A DNA stretch of 64,000 bases from Leptidea sinapis (Eukaryota; Arthropoda; Insecta; Lepidoptera; Pieridae). The stretch's first letter is position 1. Every line of letters starts with the position of its first letter. Both the position numbers and the translations under genes were made by a program. The stretch lies in assembly GCF_905404315.1 (NCBI RefSeq), contig NC_066267.1, positions 2,928,501 to 2,992,500 of the forward strand. The letters run 5' to 3'. The notes under the pieces are model-generated. The model saw only the letters and a list, made by a program, of their open reading frames with translations. It made no database searches and was not told where the DNA came from. Below, piece after piece: positions 18,967-30,947 of this stretch.

Positions 18967-20766
18967 ATTTCGTACATACATTTTCCGGGATCATGTAAAA
19001 GCATATACAACGCCCGAGATAAAATTCCAGGTTCACATGGAACAAATTGAGAGCTCCAGTACTGCTGATGTCAATGGACAGGATTATCCAAAGGTGAGCC
19101 GATCACTTTGATAGCTGAATTGTCATATTATACTTTCAAAGATTAAGAACATTTTAAATATAGCTTAAGTTTGTTTTTTCTAATGTCAAAATAGCAGCTT
19201 ACATGCACATAAATTATGGTTTACACGATTTTCTGTAATTGTTTTTTCTCTGAGACGGTTAGATTAATTTTAACAAGCTTTTCTCATATAAAAAAAAGGC
19301 TTCTTGATTTCATTAAAAAACTACGCAAAATCAGACGAATTACAGGAATGTTACCAGACATATGGGAGCTTGTACGCCACTTATTCAATGTACCCATGTC
19401 GTATCACCATGGAAATAAAAATGCAAAGCGATACCGAAAATTGCTGGTCACCATGAAAAATACTAATGTATGTCGATGTTATAAATTTTACAATCTACCA
19501 CCTTCACCACTTTTGAAAAGTGAGGCTGAGTGTGAATTGCTTCTTTCTTCAGTCTGTTCAAAGTAATGCATGCTATGCAAAATACTCGAAAGTTTCAATT
19601 TACTTGAAAGTTAATGAAAAAAATAAAATATCATTCAATATTATCTTTGCAAAGCTTAATCCCAAATTTTTTCATATTTTAAATTAACTTTAATTTAATT
19701 TCGCGACTCAGCTGATAAGAAGCCAAAATAAACGCAGCAAGCAACAATGTATTGTGTACTTAATTAAAATAAACATAAATTTAGTAGCAAAGCATCAGTA
19801 TTAACATAAATGCGAGACGAATGCAATGATATACTATAAATTAAATTTGTAAAAAAAAATATTATTAATGTCATTAAGTCTTATATGGATACAGGTTTTG
19901 GTAAAGTTAAGAGTAATTTGTACAGTAATATGTAGATTCAAATCATGTAACAATTACTTAACATAAAGGTTGGCAAGTCCATGCCAAGCAATTTCGAGCC
20001 TTATGACAGGGAATATCCCTGCAAGGAAAGCTTAAAGGAACATTTTGCTTTGAATGCGTTGCGGTTGACTATGAATAAGGCTGTAAAGCCTATGTTCAAA
20101 TCGGACAGCATACATTACGATTAGTGATGTGACTTCCACGATAAATTTTTTATTATAAACACAACAACAATTGTTCATATTCTCAGTTTTGTAATCAAAA
20201 GTAAATAAGTAACTCATTTAATCATTGATATGATATAGCTAGAAGAACGCTGTAACTGTTAAATAAACTCGATAGAAAAAGAGACCAAAATATATTATTG
20301 TGTTTTTACATTTTCTTTAGCTTTTCCGTTTCGCTATTAAATCATTGCAAAAATTTGAGTTGAAATTTACTTTGATACACTTGTAGTATAAAAATAATAT
20401 CTACATTTTTAATTATGTATGCTTTCTGATTTGAAATGAAGAAAGATTGTTATATAGTGCTTACTTACATAACTTCTTGCAGTAAACTGGTATAATATTA
20501 AACCGATTTTTGCATTGACAGAATTAAATTAAGATTTTTAATCGTACACTACTTTAATTAAACGAAATAATAATCACGTTACCTCATGAATCCAGCACCT
20601 AAATTAACGTACTAATATTAAGAAATAACCATAGTTAGACGTTTATAATACTTCTATGTATTAAATAATGCACGATTTGAAAAAAATATTATGTTGTTAT
20701 AATATAGCACTTCATTGAAAAAAAAGTTCCGACTTAAACAGTAAAATTTTATCTAAATCCCAATGA
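18967..20766. other. no recognised gene; two unassigned ORFs
   Basis: The ORF covering 18967-19111 ends near a possible splice donor (AAG|GTGAGC at 19093), and a 116-residue ORF lies at 19216-19566. Neither has motifs I recognise. The remainder is A+T-rich with long A and T runs. They could be exons of an unknown gene or remnants of a mobile element. Confidence 0.35.
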
Positions 20767-21074
20767 TTTTTTTTATGATAATAAGGGACGAGACGAGCAG
20801 GACGTTCAGCTGATAGTAATTGATACGCCCTGCCCATTACAATGCAGTGCCGCTCAGGATTCTTGAAAAACTCAAAAATTCTGAGCGGCACCACAATTGC
20901 GCTCGTCACCTTGAGACATAAGATGTTAAGTCTCATTTGCCCAGTAATTTCACTAGCTACGGCGCCCTTCAGACAGAAACACAGTAATGCTTACACATTA
21001 CTGCTTCACGGAAGAAATAGGCGCCGTTGTGGTACCCATAATCTAGCCGGCATCCGGTGCAAAGGAGCCTCCAC
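20767..21074 (-). repeat. SINE-A copy (full length)
   Basis: Complete reverse-strand copy: T-run, tagctgaacgtc-type tail, perfect GTGCCGCTCAG hairpin arms, gagacttaac, cggcgcccttcagac, CAGTAATG hairpin, and the ggagcctccact 5' end at 21074. Confidence 0.9.
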
Positions 21075-21663
21075 TTCTATACATATAGACAATGCACGTC
21101 GTATAAAAGTAAAGTCGAAATATGGAACATGGAACAAATTACATTATAATAAGCTTTGACTGTTATATCTATACATTGCCGCATTTACTACAGTTACTTA
21201 AAATATTATTGCTCAATATGCAGTAATGTAAAACATTTCTTCGCTTTAGGTTCGATTCCGACAGAGACAGTTGACACATGAGTAAGGAGAAAAGTGTGAT
21301 TACATTGTCTTTAAGCACACTTTTGCCGTTCCGCTATCAAACTGCGAATGATATGTCCTTGTGTATAGAACGTCATCGCTAAATCCTGTAAAATATTTCA
21401 TTTCTATTTAATATTACCTAAATTAATATAGAATATAAAGCTATATACATTATAAACATTCATATGTTTATTTGAATCACTCAAAGTGAGATTGCTTTAT
21501 ATAATATTTAGTTTGATCTCGTTTGGGGCAAGTTTATCGACTGTCAGTCAACATTGGAGCGCGATACACACATCGTAAATGTGACTTCAATAGCTTTATG
21601 GCTCAGATATGCAGTTAACGATAGTTCAGTGAAATGTTTGAAACTATTCCGCTAAGTTTGTTT
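21075..21663. other. no recognised feature
   Basis: A+T-rich, with only short ORFs. Confidence 0.4.
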
Positions 21664-21902
21664 ATGTGAAGCAGTAATATGTAAGCATTATTATGTTTTG
21701 GTAAGAAGGGCGCCGTAGCTAGTGAAATTACTCGACAAATGTGCATCTTATGTCTCAAGGAGACGAGCACTATTAAAGTGAAGCTCAGAATTTTTAGATT
21801 TTTCAAGAATCCTGAAAGGCACTATATTGTAATGAGCAGAGCGTATCAATTACCATCAGCTGAACGTCCTGCTCGTCTCGTCTGTTATTGTCATAAAAAA
21901 AT
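21664..21902 (+). repeat. SINE-A copy (5'-truncated)
   Basis: Plus-strand copy from gaagcagtaatatgtaag to tattgtcataaaaaaa. The hairpin arms have decayed (gaagctcag / ctgaaaggcac), so this is one of the copies in which the stem has not been kept. Confidence 0.85.
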
Positions 21903-22075
21903 GTTAACGTCCATACTTTTAATATTAATACTTTGATTAGAAATAAAAAGATTTCGCGACATAATTTTGTCTAATGTCCATATATCGAAAAATAGTGATG
22001 TACAGTCTGAAAAATAATTGCTATTTGCTATATTGCTAAAAATATATTATAAAATGATTGATTAGTATTTAATTT

Positions 22076-25000
22076 ATCTTTTTCAACCAGCGGATGTCCA
22101 TGAGCGTTTGCTCAACAACAGGTGTGCCAAGAAATGCGTTGCCGGCCTTTAAGGTATGCTTTTTTCTTGAAGGTCCCTAAGTCGTATTTGTTCGGGAAGA
22201 CCGCTGCCGGTATTTGATTCCACAAAGTGGCTGTAGGAGGCAAGAAATTTCGAACAAAACGCGTGGTTGTGGAATGCCAGACGTCTACGTGATGTGGATG
22301 GTACTTTGCACGTAATGTCCGGTGGTGGAATTCGGCCGCTGGAATCAACCCGAACAGCTCCTCTGAGCACTCCCCGTGATAAATGCGGTAGAAGATGCAG
22401 AGAGAACCCACATCTCTACGCAATGCTAGAGAATTAAGCCGATTGGAGATGACTCGATCGTCGATGATTCGAGCCGCTCTTCGTTGTATGCGGTCAAATG
22501 GAAGAAGCTGGTACTGGGGAGCACCCGCCCAGAGGTGAGAACAGTACTCCATGTGAGGCCGAATTTGCGCCTTATAAAGTTGCAGGCGGTGGCTTTTGGT
22601 GAAGTACTGTCTCGCCATACTGAGTACACCGGGCTTTTTAGAGGCCAGTTTGGCCTTCTCCTCCAAGTGAACAAGGAACTGAACGTCGCTCGATATATCG
22701 ACGCCAAGTATGCCAATACAGGCTGTGGCAGTTAGAGGAGTGATCTCGAATCGAGGGAATACGACAAAGGGAGACTTTTTAGTGGTGAACGCACAAACTT
22801 GTGTCTTCTTGGGGTTGAATTGGACTAAATTTTGTCGGCCCCATGCCAAGACTTTGCAAAGCATAGTCTCGATTTCAGACACAAGTTTGTTCCGGTTCTC
22901 GTCGACGCTATCCTGGGACATGTTGGCACGGCCGGTGTAGGAAGGATACCCTGTGCTGTCGTCTGCATAGCAATGAATATTGCTGATTTGCAGCATATCA
23001 TTGATATGCAGAAGAAACAGCGTAGGGGATAGCACGCAGCCTTCTGGGACACCAGCGTTTATGGGTTTTAAGTCGGAGCATGCACCGTTGATAACAACCT
23101 TGATGCTCCGATCAGCCAAAAAGCTAGTGACCAATTTGCACAACTTCTCGAGAAGCCCATAGGATGGCAGCTTCGCTATAAGCGCTTTGTGCCACACCGG
23201 ATCGAAGGCCTTCGCTATGTCCAAACACAACCGCTTGCGCGCATTTATGGGTGAGACCGAGCGACCCTGACGGAATCCGTATTGGCAGTCGCTGATCAGC
23301 TGGTGCCCCTCTAGGTATCCCAAGAGCTGGTGGTTGATGATCGACTCCATTACTTTGGAGAAAATGGAGGTAATGGCAATGAGGCGGTAGTTGGATTGAT
23401 CTGAGCGTACACCTTTCTTAGGGATCGGGTGCACTAAAGCCGCCTTCCATAATTTTGGGACTACGCCTGATGAGTAGGAGAGCCGGAAAAGACGGGTAAG
23501 AACTGGCGCCAGTTCCGGAGCACCTGTCCGCAGCACTATAGGGGGAATGCCATCGGGCCCGCTCGGTTTGTGAATGTCCAAGTTGAGAAGCGCCTTAAGC
23601 ACGGCACCATACCGGATTTTCACCTCCGGCATATATGAATTGCACCGCGGAATATGCGGTGGTGGTGCACCTTGGTCATCCAGAGTCGAGTTGGACGCGA
23701 AGAGGGAGCCCAGGAGATCAGCTTTCTCTTTCGCGTCACGGGCCAGCGAGTCATCATCCCTGTGCAGTGGCGAAATGGCTGGCTGGCAGAAGTTTCCATG
23801 GACAGCCTTGGCGAGCGACCAGAACGCACGAGTTCCCGAGGGAAGGCGTGCAAGTCTCTCACCAATTCTGCTAATGTGGCTGCTAACTCTTTTGAAGGAC
23901 CTGCATGATTGAAGTGTTTTTAAGTTGGAATTCACATCCTTAGATACCACCGCATTGACCCAAGCCTGATAGCACTCCTGCTTTCGGCGAGAGGCCATTT
24001 TGCAGGAGCGGTCAAACCATGGTTCGGACCTGCCACCAATAGGCACAGGGGAGGATGGAATGAAGAGTTCCATACCTTGCAGTACCACATCAGCAACAGC
24101 GTCAGCAGCGGCATCTGGATCTCCCAGCGAAAAACAGATCTGCCTCCACGGGTAGGATGCAAAAAAGCACCGCATCTCGTCCCACTCTGCTGACCTATAG
24201 TGCCACACGCGGCGACAACCTAAGAAGTGGGGCTGTCTTAGGCGCGTGATCGACACGGTGCTCCGGATCAGGCAGTGGTCCGACGATCCCAGAGGAGGGT
24301 CAACACAAACTAGGTAGCCGTCCGGATGTGAGGTCAACAGAAGGTCCATGAGTGAAGGTGTATGATCTTGCACATCTGGGATTCACGTTGGCGCAAGAAC
24401 CAGTTGCGTCAGACCATATGCTAAGGCGAAGTCGTGAACAGATCTCCCTGCATGATCGGTGGTACGTGAGCCTAGCCACTCGGCGTGGTGGGCGTTAAAA
24501 TCACCAAGAAACACGATCTCTGTAGTGGGGATCTGCTCCAACACGGAATCTGTAGCCATTTGGATGTGTTCGAGGAGCCGGTCAGTCTCTGCGTTACCGC
24601 TATGTGACCTATACAGGAATGCGTAGATTCGCGGATGGTCATCGCAGTCTACACGCAGCCAGATGATGGATAGGTCCTGTCCTTCAAGAAAACTCAGGCG
24701 TCGAGAACAGACATCCTCCCTGACGTAAACGTAAACGCACACGCCAGCCCGTGGTATAAAAGAGTGTTCCAAATTATACCCCGGGTAGGAAAGGTAATAT
24801 GAATCAGCTAGGGAGGATATCTGTGTCTCGGTTAAAAAGAACAGGGCCGGCTTCGCCGTCTCCAGGTGAAAGTGGACGTCATTTAAATTTGATCGAAGCC
24901 CCCTGATGTTGCAAAAGTCCACAGCTAGTGTGAAGAAGGGTGGTTTGAGCCTCCTGCTCTGTTTGCCCCGAGTCAGCGCAGATTTGCCCCCTCCAGAATA

Positions 25001-25080
25001 CGCGTAATATTTGTATTTGGGAGAGGGGGTGTAGGCCTCCGGATACCCCACTCATCGGACGAAACACAGCGGCATAGCGG
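22076..25080 (-). mobile_element. R1/Jockey-type LINE, ORF2 nearly complete, 5'-truncated
   Basis: A single long - strand reading frame from 25051 down to 22112 covers endonuclease, reverse transcriptase and C-terminal region. The 3' UTR is short, ending with the tggttgaaaaaga stretch near 22080. ORF1 is absent: immediately upstream (25082-25213) lies a fragment of an unrelated RTE element. It is distinctly richer in G+C than its surroundings. Confidence 0.9.
22112..25051 (-). pseudogene. LINE ORF2: APE-type endonuclease + reverse transcriptase with one stop and an internal deletion
   Basis: The endonuclease part (25051-24386) has DFCNIRGLRSN, LTETQI, FLGDFNAHHAEW and, beyond the stop, SSDHCLIRS. 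An in-frame TGA at 24383-24385 follows LVLAPT; relatives have an Arg there (PTRIPD), so CGA to TGA by CpG decay is likely. The reverse transcriptase has NYRLIAITSIFSKVME, QYGFRQGRS, LDIAKAFDPVWH (motif A), GVPEGCVLSPTLF (the usual PQG Gln is Glu) and CYADDS (motif C). Between QYGFRQGRS and LDIAKAFD about 25 residues usually present in this family are missing, an in-frame deletion near 23240-23275. The C-terminus has the KAQIRPHMEYCSHLWAGAP and FYRIYHGECSEELFGLIPAA segments. The copy is dead. Confidence 0.9.
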
Positions 25081-25081
25081 T

Positions 25082-25213
25082 TTAGAGTTGGAGCAGGTCG
25101 TATTTATCATTACGCATGATGTGTCCAAAGTACTGCAGCTTGCGTTTCTTGACAGTATTCAAGATCTCTGTCTTTTTGGTCATCATCTGCAAAACTCTTT
25201 CATTCGATATCCT
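25082..25213 (-). mobile_element. RTE-type LINE C-terminal scrap
   Basis: An uninterrupted - strand frame reads RISNERVLQMMTKKTEILNT, then VKKRKLQYFGHIMRNDKYDL, then LQL and stop. The RISNEEVL..M......IL.T...RK..Y.GH.MRN..Y.LL pattern is typical of RTE/BovB-like elements. It abuts the 5' end of the LINE at 22076-25080, so one inserted beside or into the other. Confidence 0.8.
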
Positions 25214-27379
25214 ATCCGTCCCCTATATCTTTAGAATTCTTCTGAAATACATTGGTATTTTAAAACAATCAATGTTCTTATCTTGATACAAGCGAGACCA
25301 ACAAGATCGATGAGATGGAATGAATCTAAACTGACATTTAACAATCGTAACATAAGACATCTACCCTTTCTGCTATCAAGTGTCATTATCCCCTGTGCAG
25401 ATAAAACCCATGATAACAAAATTTCATTCGATCATGTCTGCTTTCACCAGTGATTTTATACAGATGTAACACACTGTGTCAAGTTTTAAGAAAGAAAATG
25501 AATTTGGATTAAATTAATTCAATGTACTAATGTTATTATCGTTGTGTAAGAATTAGGATAAGCGAACAAATTTACAAGTTTCTTTAAATAGATACAGAGC
25601 AGAAAAAAATCAGCATTCAGTTTAGGTATATGCCGTCATAAAAATAACAGAATGGTTTTTAAAACTCGAATTTTATGTTGTATTTTATGTTCCAGAAGAT
25701 AACGGATTGAAATTTACAAAAGTTAAGGTAGTAGAAAAATCTCCTTACAAAATCAAAACCGATTTCGAACTAAATATCTTTTAAATAGATGTTATGACAC
25801 TCAGTATCGTTATATAAGTAATACGTAGTGTCAATGACGAATAATAAATACCATCAACCTTAAATTTAAATTTTTAAATATGAAGTCTGTTTTTTTATAA
25901 TTTTAAACTACGGATGGGTTGTGTTTTATGACAATTATTCTCATAAAGAACATGAATGTTTCATTGGAAACATTAAATTTTAGTTAGTTTTTATCGCTTG
26001 GCACCATTTGGTTAAACAAACACTGAAATCACTTAGATTTGTCAATCATTTAACAAATTTGAGATAACACACAAATAGATATAGTTTAAGATGGTTAAAT
26101 AAAACTTAATTTAGTTTTATCGATAGGACGGCCTCATTCCTAGAATATCTTAGCATGTATCGCGCATATTACGAAAATCCTCTGTTCCAAGACGAAGAGA
26201 CAACAAAGGTCCCATCTAATAAATTAAGTCTGCAATACAATTGTGAAGCTTTGTTGAAATGGGGAACTCCAATTAAAATATAAATGTGCTTGAATGTTTA
26301 AGATTAAACGAAACCACATTGATTGAGTATTAAATGTTTACACACTTGATTTTTCCTTCTCTAGTTTGAAAATACTCACAGCATTTATTTATTTATTGAG
26401 CGAAGCGAAGCGATACCGGGTGACTCCATTTGATTTCATATATATATAGTTATTGTCAAGACTGAATTTTGAATTTGGACTTGATTCAATTATTATAATT
26501 AAAAACAAACATGATTTACAAATTATTCGATTGATCAAATCACAATAAGTTTTAATTTTAACACTGCTTGTTTTTGTACACAGACTTAGTTTACCTCGCT
26601 TCGCTCAAATATACGATGAGTGACTGCGGTATCCGTGTTTATTTACTGACACACCAACAATATTACATAAAAAACATTAAAATAATTATGGTCTTATAGG
26701 TACATAATCTGGTATGAATACCAGTTACTGGTGCATACACCACTCTAATAATAGAAAGAAATAGTTTGTATGAATATCAACTAACATATTATTATTTACG
26801 AACAGAAATGTGGGCTTAGTTTTTTTTTCAGACTTGTCACAAAGTCATGGAAAATATCAATATCTTACAGGGACGCAGAAAATCAATATTTGACATGACA
26901 TTGACATTTAAAATAATATTTATTAGCAAATCATATGAACTAAAATTCATATTCTAATGTCATTTGTTTTTATTATTGAGTCGCTAAGATATTTTATCTT
27001 TCACCAATTCGACACGTGTGACGAGAGAGTCTCGTTTCTGAATTATTCGTTGAGTCAACATCTCCTGAAGATGGCTCTTCTCTCTAAAAATTTCCAATTG
27101 GTGCAAGCCAAATATTAGTGGGATTAACACTAAAAATGACTCAATAACATTTGAATAAATATTTTAGATTTCCGCAAAATAATGTCTGCAACAAAATTCA
27201 TGTCATGGCGTACAACGTTATTTTACCACTGACTTTACTTTGGAAAAACTTTGCTATATGTAGTAGAAGTGAATGATGTAAAAACTCATTTCCATTCCCT
27301 TAAATCAGTTTTATTTACAGTTTCATAATTAGACAATTTGATGCAGCTAAAATACCTTACAGGGATTTGATGATAATCT
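25214..27379. other. no recognised gene; clustered agcgaagcg motifs at 26398-26615
   Basis: Very A+T-rich. Near 26397 is gagcgaagcgaagcgatacc and near 26597 the opposite-strand cctcgcttcgctc, suggesting a ~220-bp element with short inverted ends, perhaps related to dispersed repeat 'E', whose ends also have gcgcagcgaag next to tagatacc. Nothing else was seen. Confidence 0.35.
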
Positions 27380-27699
27380 TTTTTTTTATGGAAATAAGGT
27401 ACGAGACCCAGTAACCCAGGACATTCAGCTGATGATTATTGATACGTCCTGCCCACAACATAGTGCCGCTCATAATTCTTGAAAAACCCTAAAATTCTGA
27501 GCGGCAAACAATTGCTCTCGTCACCTTGTGACATGCTGTTAAGTCTCATTTGCCCAGTAACAACACTAGCTACGACGCCCTTCAGACCGAAACACAATAA
27601 TGTTTACACATTAGTGCTTCACGGCAGAAATAGGCACCGTTGTGTTATCCATAATCTAGACGGCATCCTGTGCAAAAGAGCCTCCCACTGGTCAACCCT
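27380..27699 (-). repeat. SINE-A copy (full length, diverged)
   Basis: Reverse copy from tttttttatggaaataagg to gagcctcccactggtc at 27699. The 3' tail carries a small insertion (acccagtaaccca) and one hairpin arm has lost bases (gagcggcaaac). Confidence 0.85.
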
Positions 27700-28452
27700 T
27701 TCATTGATGGACATCAACGTCCAGCCCACCACTATCACTATAATATTCTATTTTATCATCCTAGTGTGACTTCTGTGGAAGATGTAACAGAATTTAGTCA
27801 ATGTCGTGAAAAAGTAGACCACCAAGCATAGAGTAATTGTTTACTAATTTTAATGGTTGTGAACACTGAATATTCCCCTGTATAGTAAGAATGTTAGTAA
27901 ATTAGTAACTAATTGCCACAGGAGAGGAATTTTTGTCAACAATCAATATATTTCCTTGATTTTAACTTAATTTTATGCGTTCTTAGCATTAATGTTATTG
28001 CTAGCGGTGGTTTCTTTTAAAGTATTTTATATAATTTTGAATTATTCTAATTTTATTTCTGGTTGCTAGAGATGTATTTTCTATTTTTTTCTAAGCTTAA
28101 ATTTAATTACTTCTTTTTAAGTCTCAATACAATGCCGATTGTAAGTCGGTTAATTTAAAGACTCAATTTCTTCTAATATTGTTTCCGTGTCATTTTGTGA
28201 TCGTATTGATAATAACCTATAAGGCTTCAAGCATTATATCTTCCCTTTATTGGCGTGCGTCCGTGCAGAATGGGATGTCGCTATGCTAATTTTATGGCTC
28301 ACAGGCTTGCCCTGCATGCATCAGTATGATAACTCTCCTGATTATTCTCATATTAAATATTTTATTGAGATATAACCTTTAGTTGCGAATGTAACGGGCA
28401 ACTACTAGTAACCTGTAAGGCTCAAGATTTATAAATTTTATATTGTCACTTG
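27700..28452. other. no recognised feature
   Basis: A+T-rich, no plausible ORF or repeat match found. Confidence 0.4.
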
Positions 28453-28540
28453 TTTTTTTTAATGGAGTAGGTGTAAAAATTAGCATACGAGTCACATGTT
28501 GCAAGACTAGAGGAATCACAGGAGCATTGCCGGTGGTTTT
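28453..28540 (-). mobile_element. R1/Jockey-type LINE 3' UTR scrap
   Basis: T-run, then taatggagtaggtg, agcatacgagtcac, and the gttgcaagactagaggaatc / acaggagcattgccgg blocks of the LINE-tail family. It is truncated before any coding part. Confidence 0.6.
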
Positions 28541-29045
28541 AGAGGATTTTCAATGTCGTACTTCAGATTTTGATACGTTTGTAATTTTTAAGAAAATCTA
28601 AATTTTAAAGTTTCGGTTACAGGACACGCGTAATATAATATTTTTTTTTAATTTTGTAATATTACCTTACGCTATTATTTAATAATATACATAATTTTTG
28701 TCAAAGTGCTTAGCCATAATTATCGTTTAATTTAATTCCATACATACTGGCCGGAAGCTAAACAATATTTATATTTATTGCAATACAAAAGAGAACTTCT
28801 ACTAAAATAACTACAACGCCACAGAGAAAACACTTACTAGTTCCTTGGACGTACGATGGCCCATAAAGCTTTCGTAAATGGAATATATCAGAGAGTAGTA
28901 GTCTGAGATTGCTCTTTTACTTAAATATTCTTTTAGTGCTATGAATGAGATGGAATTGGTCTTTACCTTTCTTGGTCCAGGAGTGAAATTAAAAGTGATT
29001 ACTAAATAGTTTGCTCTATTAGGTTAAAATGGCATGCATATTGTA

Positions 29046-29453
29046 AAAGGCATAAAAGGCATTTATTTTCTAAAAATTGATTCCTTTAGAATTCATTTGA
29101 TGTAATTCCTAATATACTAGATACTACGACCGCTTCGGAAACAAATGGCGCTCTGAGAGAGAAGAAGCGGCGCAAGAAAGTCTCCCAGCATTATTTTTTT
29201 GCGCTCTATTTAATAAAATATACAATATTGTACTGTCATTGCTATTGCTATAAAATAATGATAATCTAGTCCCAGGCTGTCCGATCACATAGATATTTAG
29301 CTGATAAGTAGTAGGACTTGCGACAAAGCTAATATGACATTTAAAATTATTTATAGATAATGCCTGAACAGCGACTTTATTATAAAAGTGCATACATTTA
29401 CCTTTATAGCTATTATGTATCTTATGAAGCCTACTAGAATTAGTTACAAGCAA
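29046..29453 (-). mobile_element. LINE-tail repeat 'B', longest copy with coding end
   Basis: Right part, on the - strand: SRLHKIHNSYKGKCMHFYNK, then VAVQALSINNFKCHI, the LINE ORF2 carboxy pattern (N.Y.GK...FYNK.P...L....FK). Then come a frame break and a 3' UTR ending with aaataaatgcctttt near 29046. This identifies the copies at 3865, 18482, 34286 and 43074 as tails of the same LINE. Confidence 0.65.
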
Positions 29454-29591
29454 TCCCTTATTTCAAGTGTTATTATAATGAAAGTCACTATTAAGAGCAA
29501 AATACAATATTATAATTGAAATTGTGTAAAAATTACTCTCTCTCAGTTTAAGCTCGAGTATCTAGGAATTACTTGTATATTTCATTTTTAA

Positions 29592-29880
29592 CCGACTTCA
29601 AAAAGGAGGAGGTTATCAATTCGATCGGTATTTTTTTATGTGTGTACACCGATTACTCTGAAATTTATGATCCGATTAACGTAATTCTTCTCTTTTTTGA
29701 TGCGAAATAGATGCCATTTGGTCCCAAATTTACATAGTTTGGCTCAGTAGTTTTCATTTTATGAACATTGATATGAAAATTTCCGTCTATCTGGATTACA
29801 TAATTGTTTTCTGTGTAGGGCTTTTTTTGGAGTTTTAATTCAGGTTGATTATATATTATTATTAACTGACACAAAAACGT
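29592..29880 (-). repeat. dispersed repeat 'F', copy 1, with a 69-codon ORF
   Basis: Starts aaccgacttcaaaaaggagg and aligns in opposite orientation with 42240-42420 (gggaccaaatggc, atcctcctcctttttgaagt). On the - strand 29874-29665 is an open frame (HINVHKMKTTEPNYVNLGPN, GIYFASKKRRITLIGS). I do not recognise it, but its protein-like composition and the repeat context suggest a piece of a mobile-element ORF. Confidence 0.55.
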
Positions 29881-29882
29881 GA

Positions 29883-30366
29883 AAAAAAAAAACTACTTTT
29901 AAAAAAAACCGACTTCAAAAACTGAAAAGTATCAAATAACTAAAAATTTAATTTAAATTTAACTAACACCTCCTATGCAAACATTTACCTTTGATATTAA
30001 TAAAATACTATTATTTGTATGTGTTACGTATTGATAGCTTTGAAGTCGGTGCCAAGCCAAATAAAATAAAGGTACGTACACTCGCCACGCGTGACTTTGA
30101 GCGAGATAGCTTCGTCTAGAACAAAACAACCCAAGCGGACAGACAACCTAAATAATTACAATAAATAAGCTGTTTATAATATTAAGTTTTATTTTGTTTA
30201 GGGCTTGGCACCGACTTAAAACCTATCAATAGGTAGCACATATAAATAATAGTATTTTATTAATATTAAAGGTAAGGGTTTGTATAAGAGGTGTATTAAA
30301 TAAAATTTTTAGTTATTTGATAATTTTCAGTTTATGAAGTCGGTTTTTTTAAACGTAGTTTTTTTA
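29883..30366. mobile_element. palindromic MITE / foldback element with ~185-bp inverted arms
   Basis: The left arm (29883-30070) and right arm (30187-30366) are reverse complements over nearly their whole length. Left blocks include aaaaaccgacttcaaaaact, atcaaataactaaaaattt, tattaataaaatactatta and gaagtcggtgccaagcc; each is mirrored on the right. The ~115-bp spacer has a ccacgcgtgac block and no ORF. The terminal gaagtcggttttttt sequences resemble the end of repeat 'F' next door. Target duplication not determinable within A/T runs. Confidence 0.85.
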
Positions 30367-30947
30367 TAGATTCATTGTATGCTTTGATTGTATTGAACCA
30401 TTCTGTATTTCCGTAAGAAAATAAAACTTATTGTTATTTATTTTTTTCTCCAATTGATTACTCACTCTAAGCCTCTGAGCAGACTGTACCCGAGCGAGCA
30501 TTATTTAGCCAAGCGTGACAAATAAAACTCGTTTAATATCAACATAAAGTTTTCAGTGAAAATAAACAAGTTATCACTTCTAAAACCTCTCCGAATACGT
30601 TGAAATATATTCGTATATTATCATAATCGTGACGCTCAACAATTATTAAAATTACTACAAAGTTACACATACGTCAGAAGCATGTTACGTGGCTGTTACT
30701 CCAAGGAATTCCTCGAGGATTATGGATTTTGCAGTGGAATTCGCTTTTGTATCACGCAACATGTACTTAATTATGAAGTCATTAGCAGAAGGGCAACATA
30801 TGATGTTGTGTTGTATGAGATAATTGTGTAGTCAATTTAAAGGTTACTAATTATATTCAATCTTATTAGTTTATTGTTACGTAAAAATGTCAATAAATAT
30901 GATGGCTGGCGTGGTCGAATTCGCTTACTATCACCCCACCTATAATT
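30367..30947. other. no recognised feature
   Basis: A+T-rich, only short ORFs. A gaattc-containing phrase (tcgctt...tatcac) recurs at 30748 and 30918, too short to interpret. Confidence 0.35.

Noticed and set aside
18866..19111. ORF downstream of neuroligin
   Set aside because: Its first part is the antisense of a LINE 3' end; the remainder is too short to judge.
19216..19566. 116-codon ORF as a host gene
   Set aside because: No recognised family, no supporting splice structure, Lys/Cys/Leu mix typical of random A+T-rich ORFs; kept only as unassigned.
22484..23912. Plus-strand ORFs across 22484-23912
   Set aside because: They are antisense shadows of the LINE ORF2 on the - strand.
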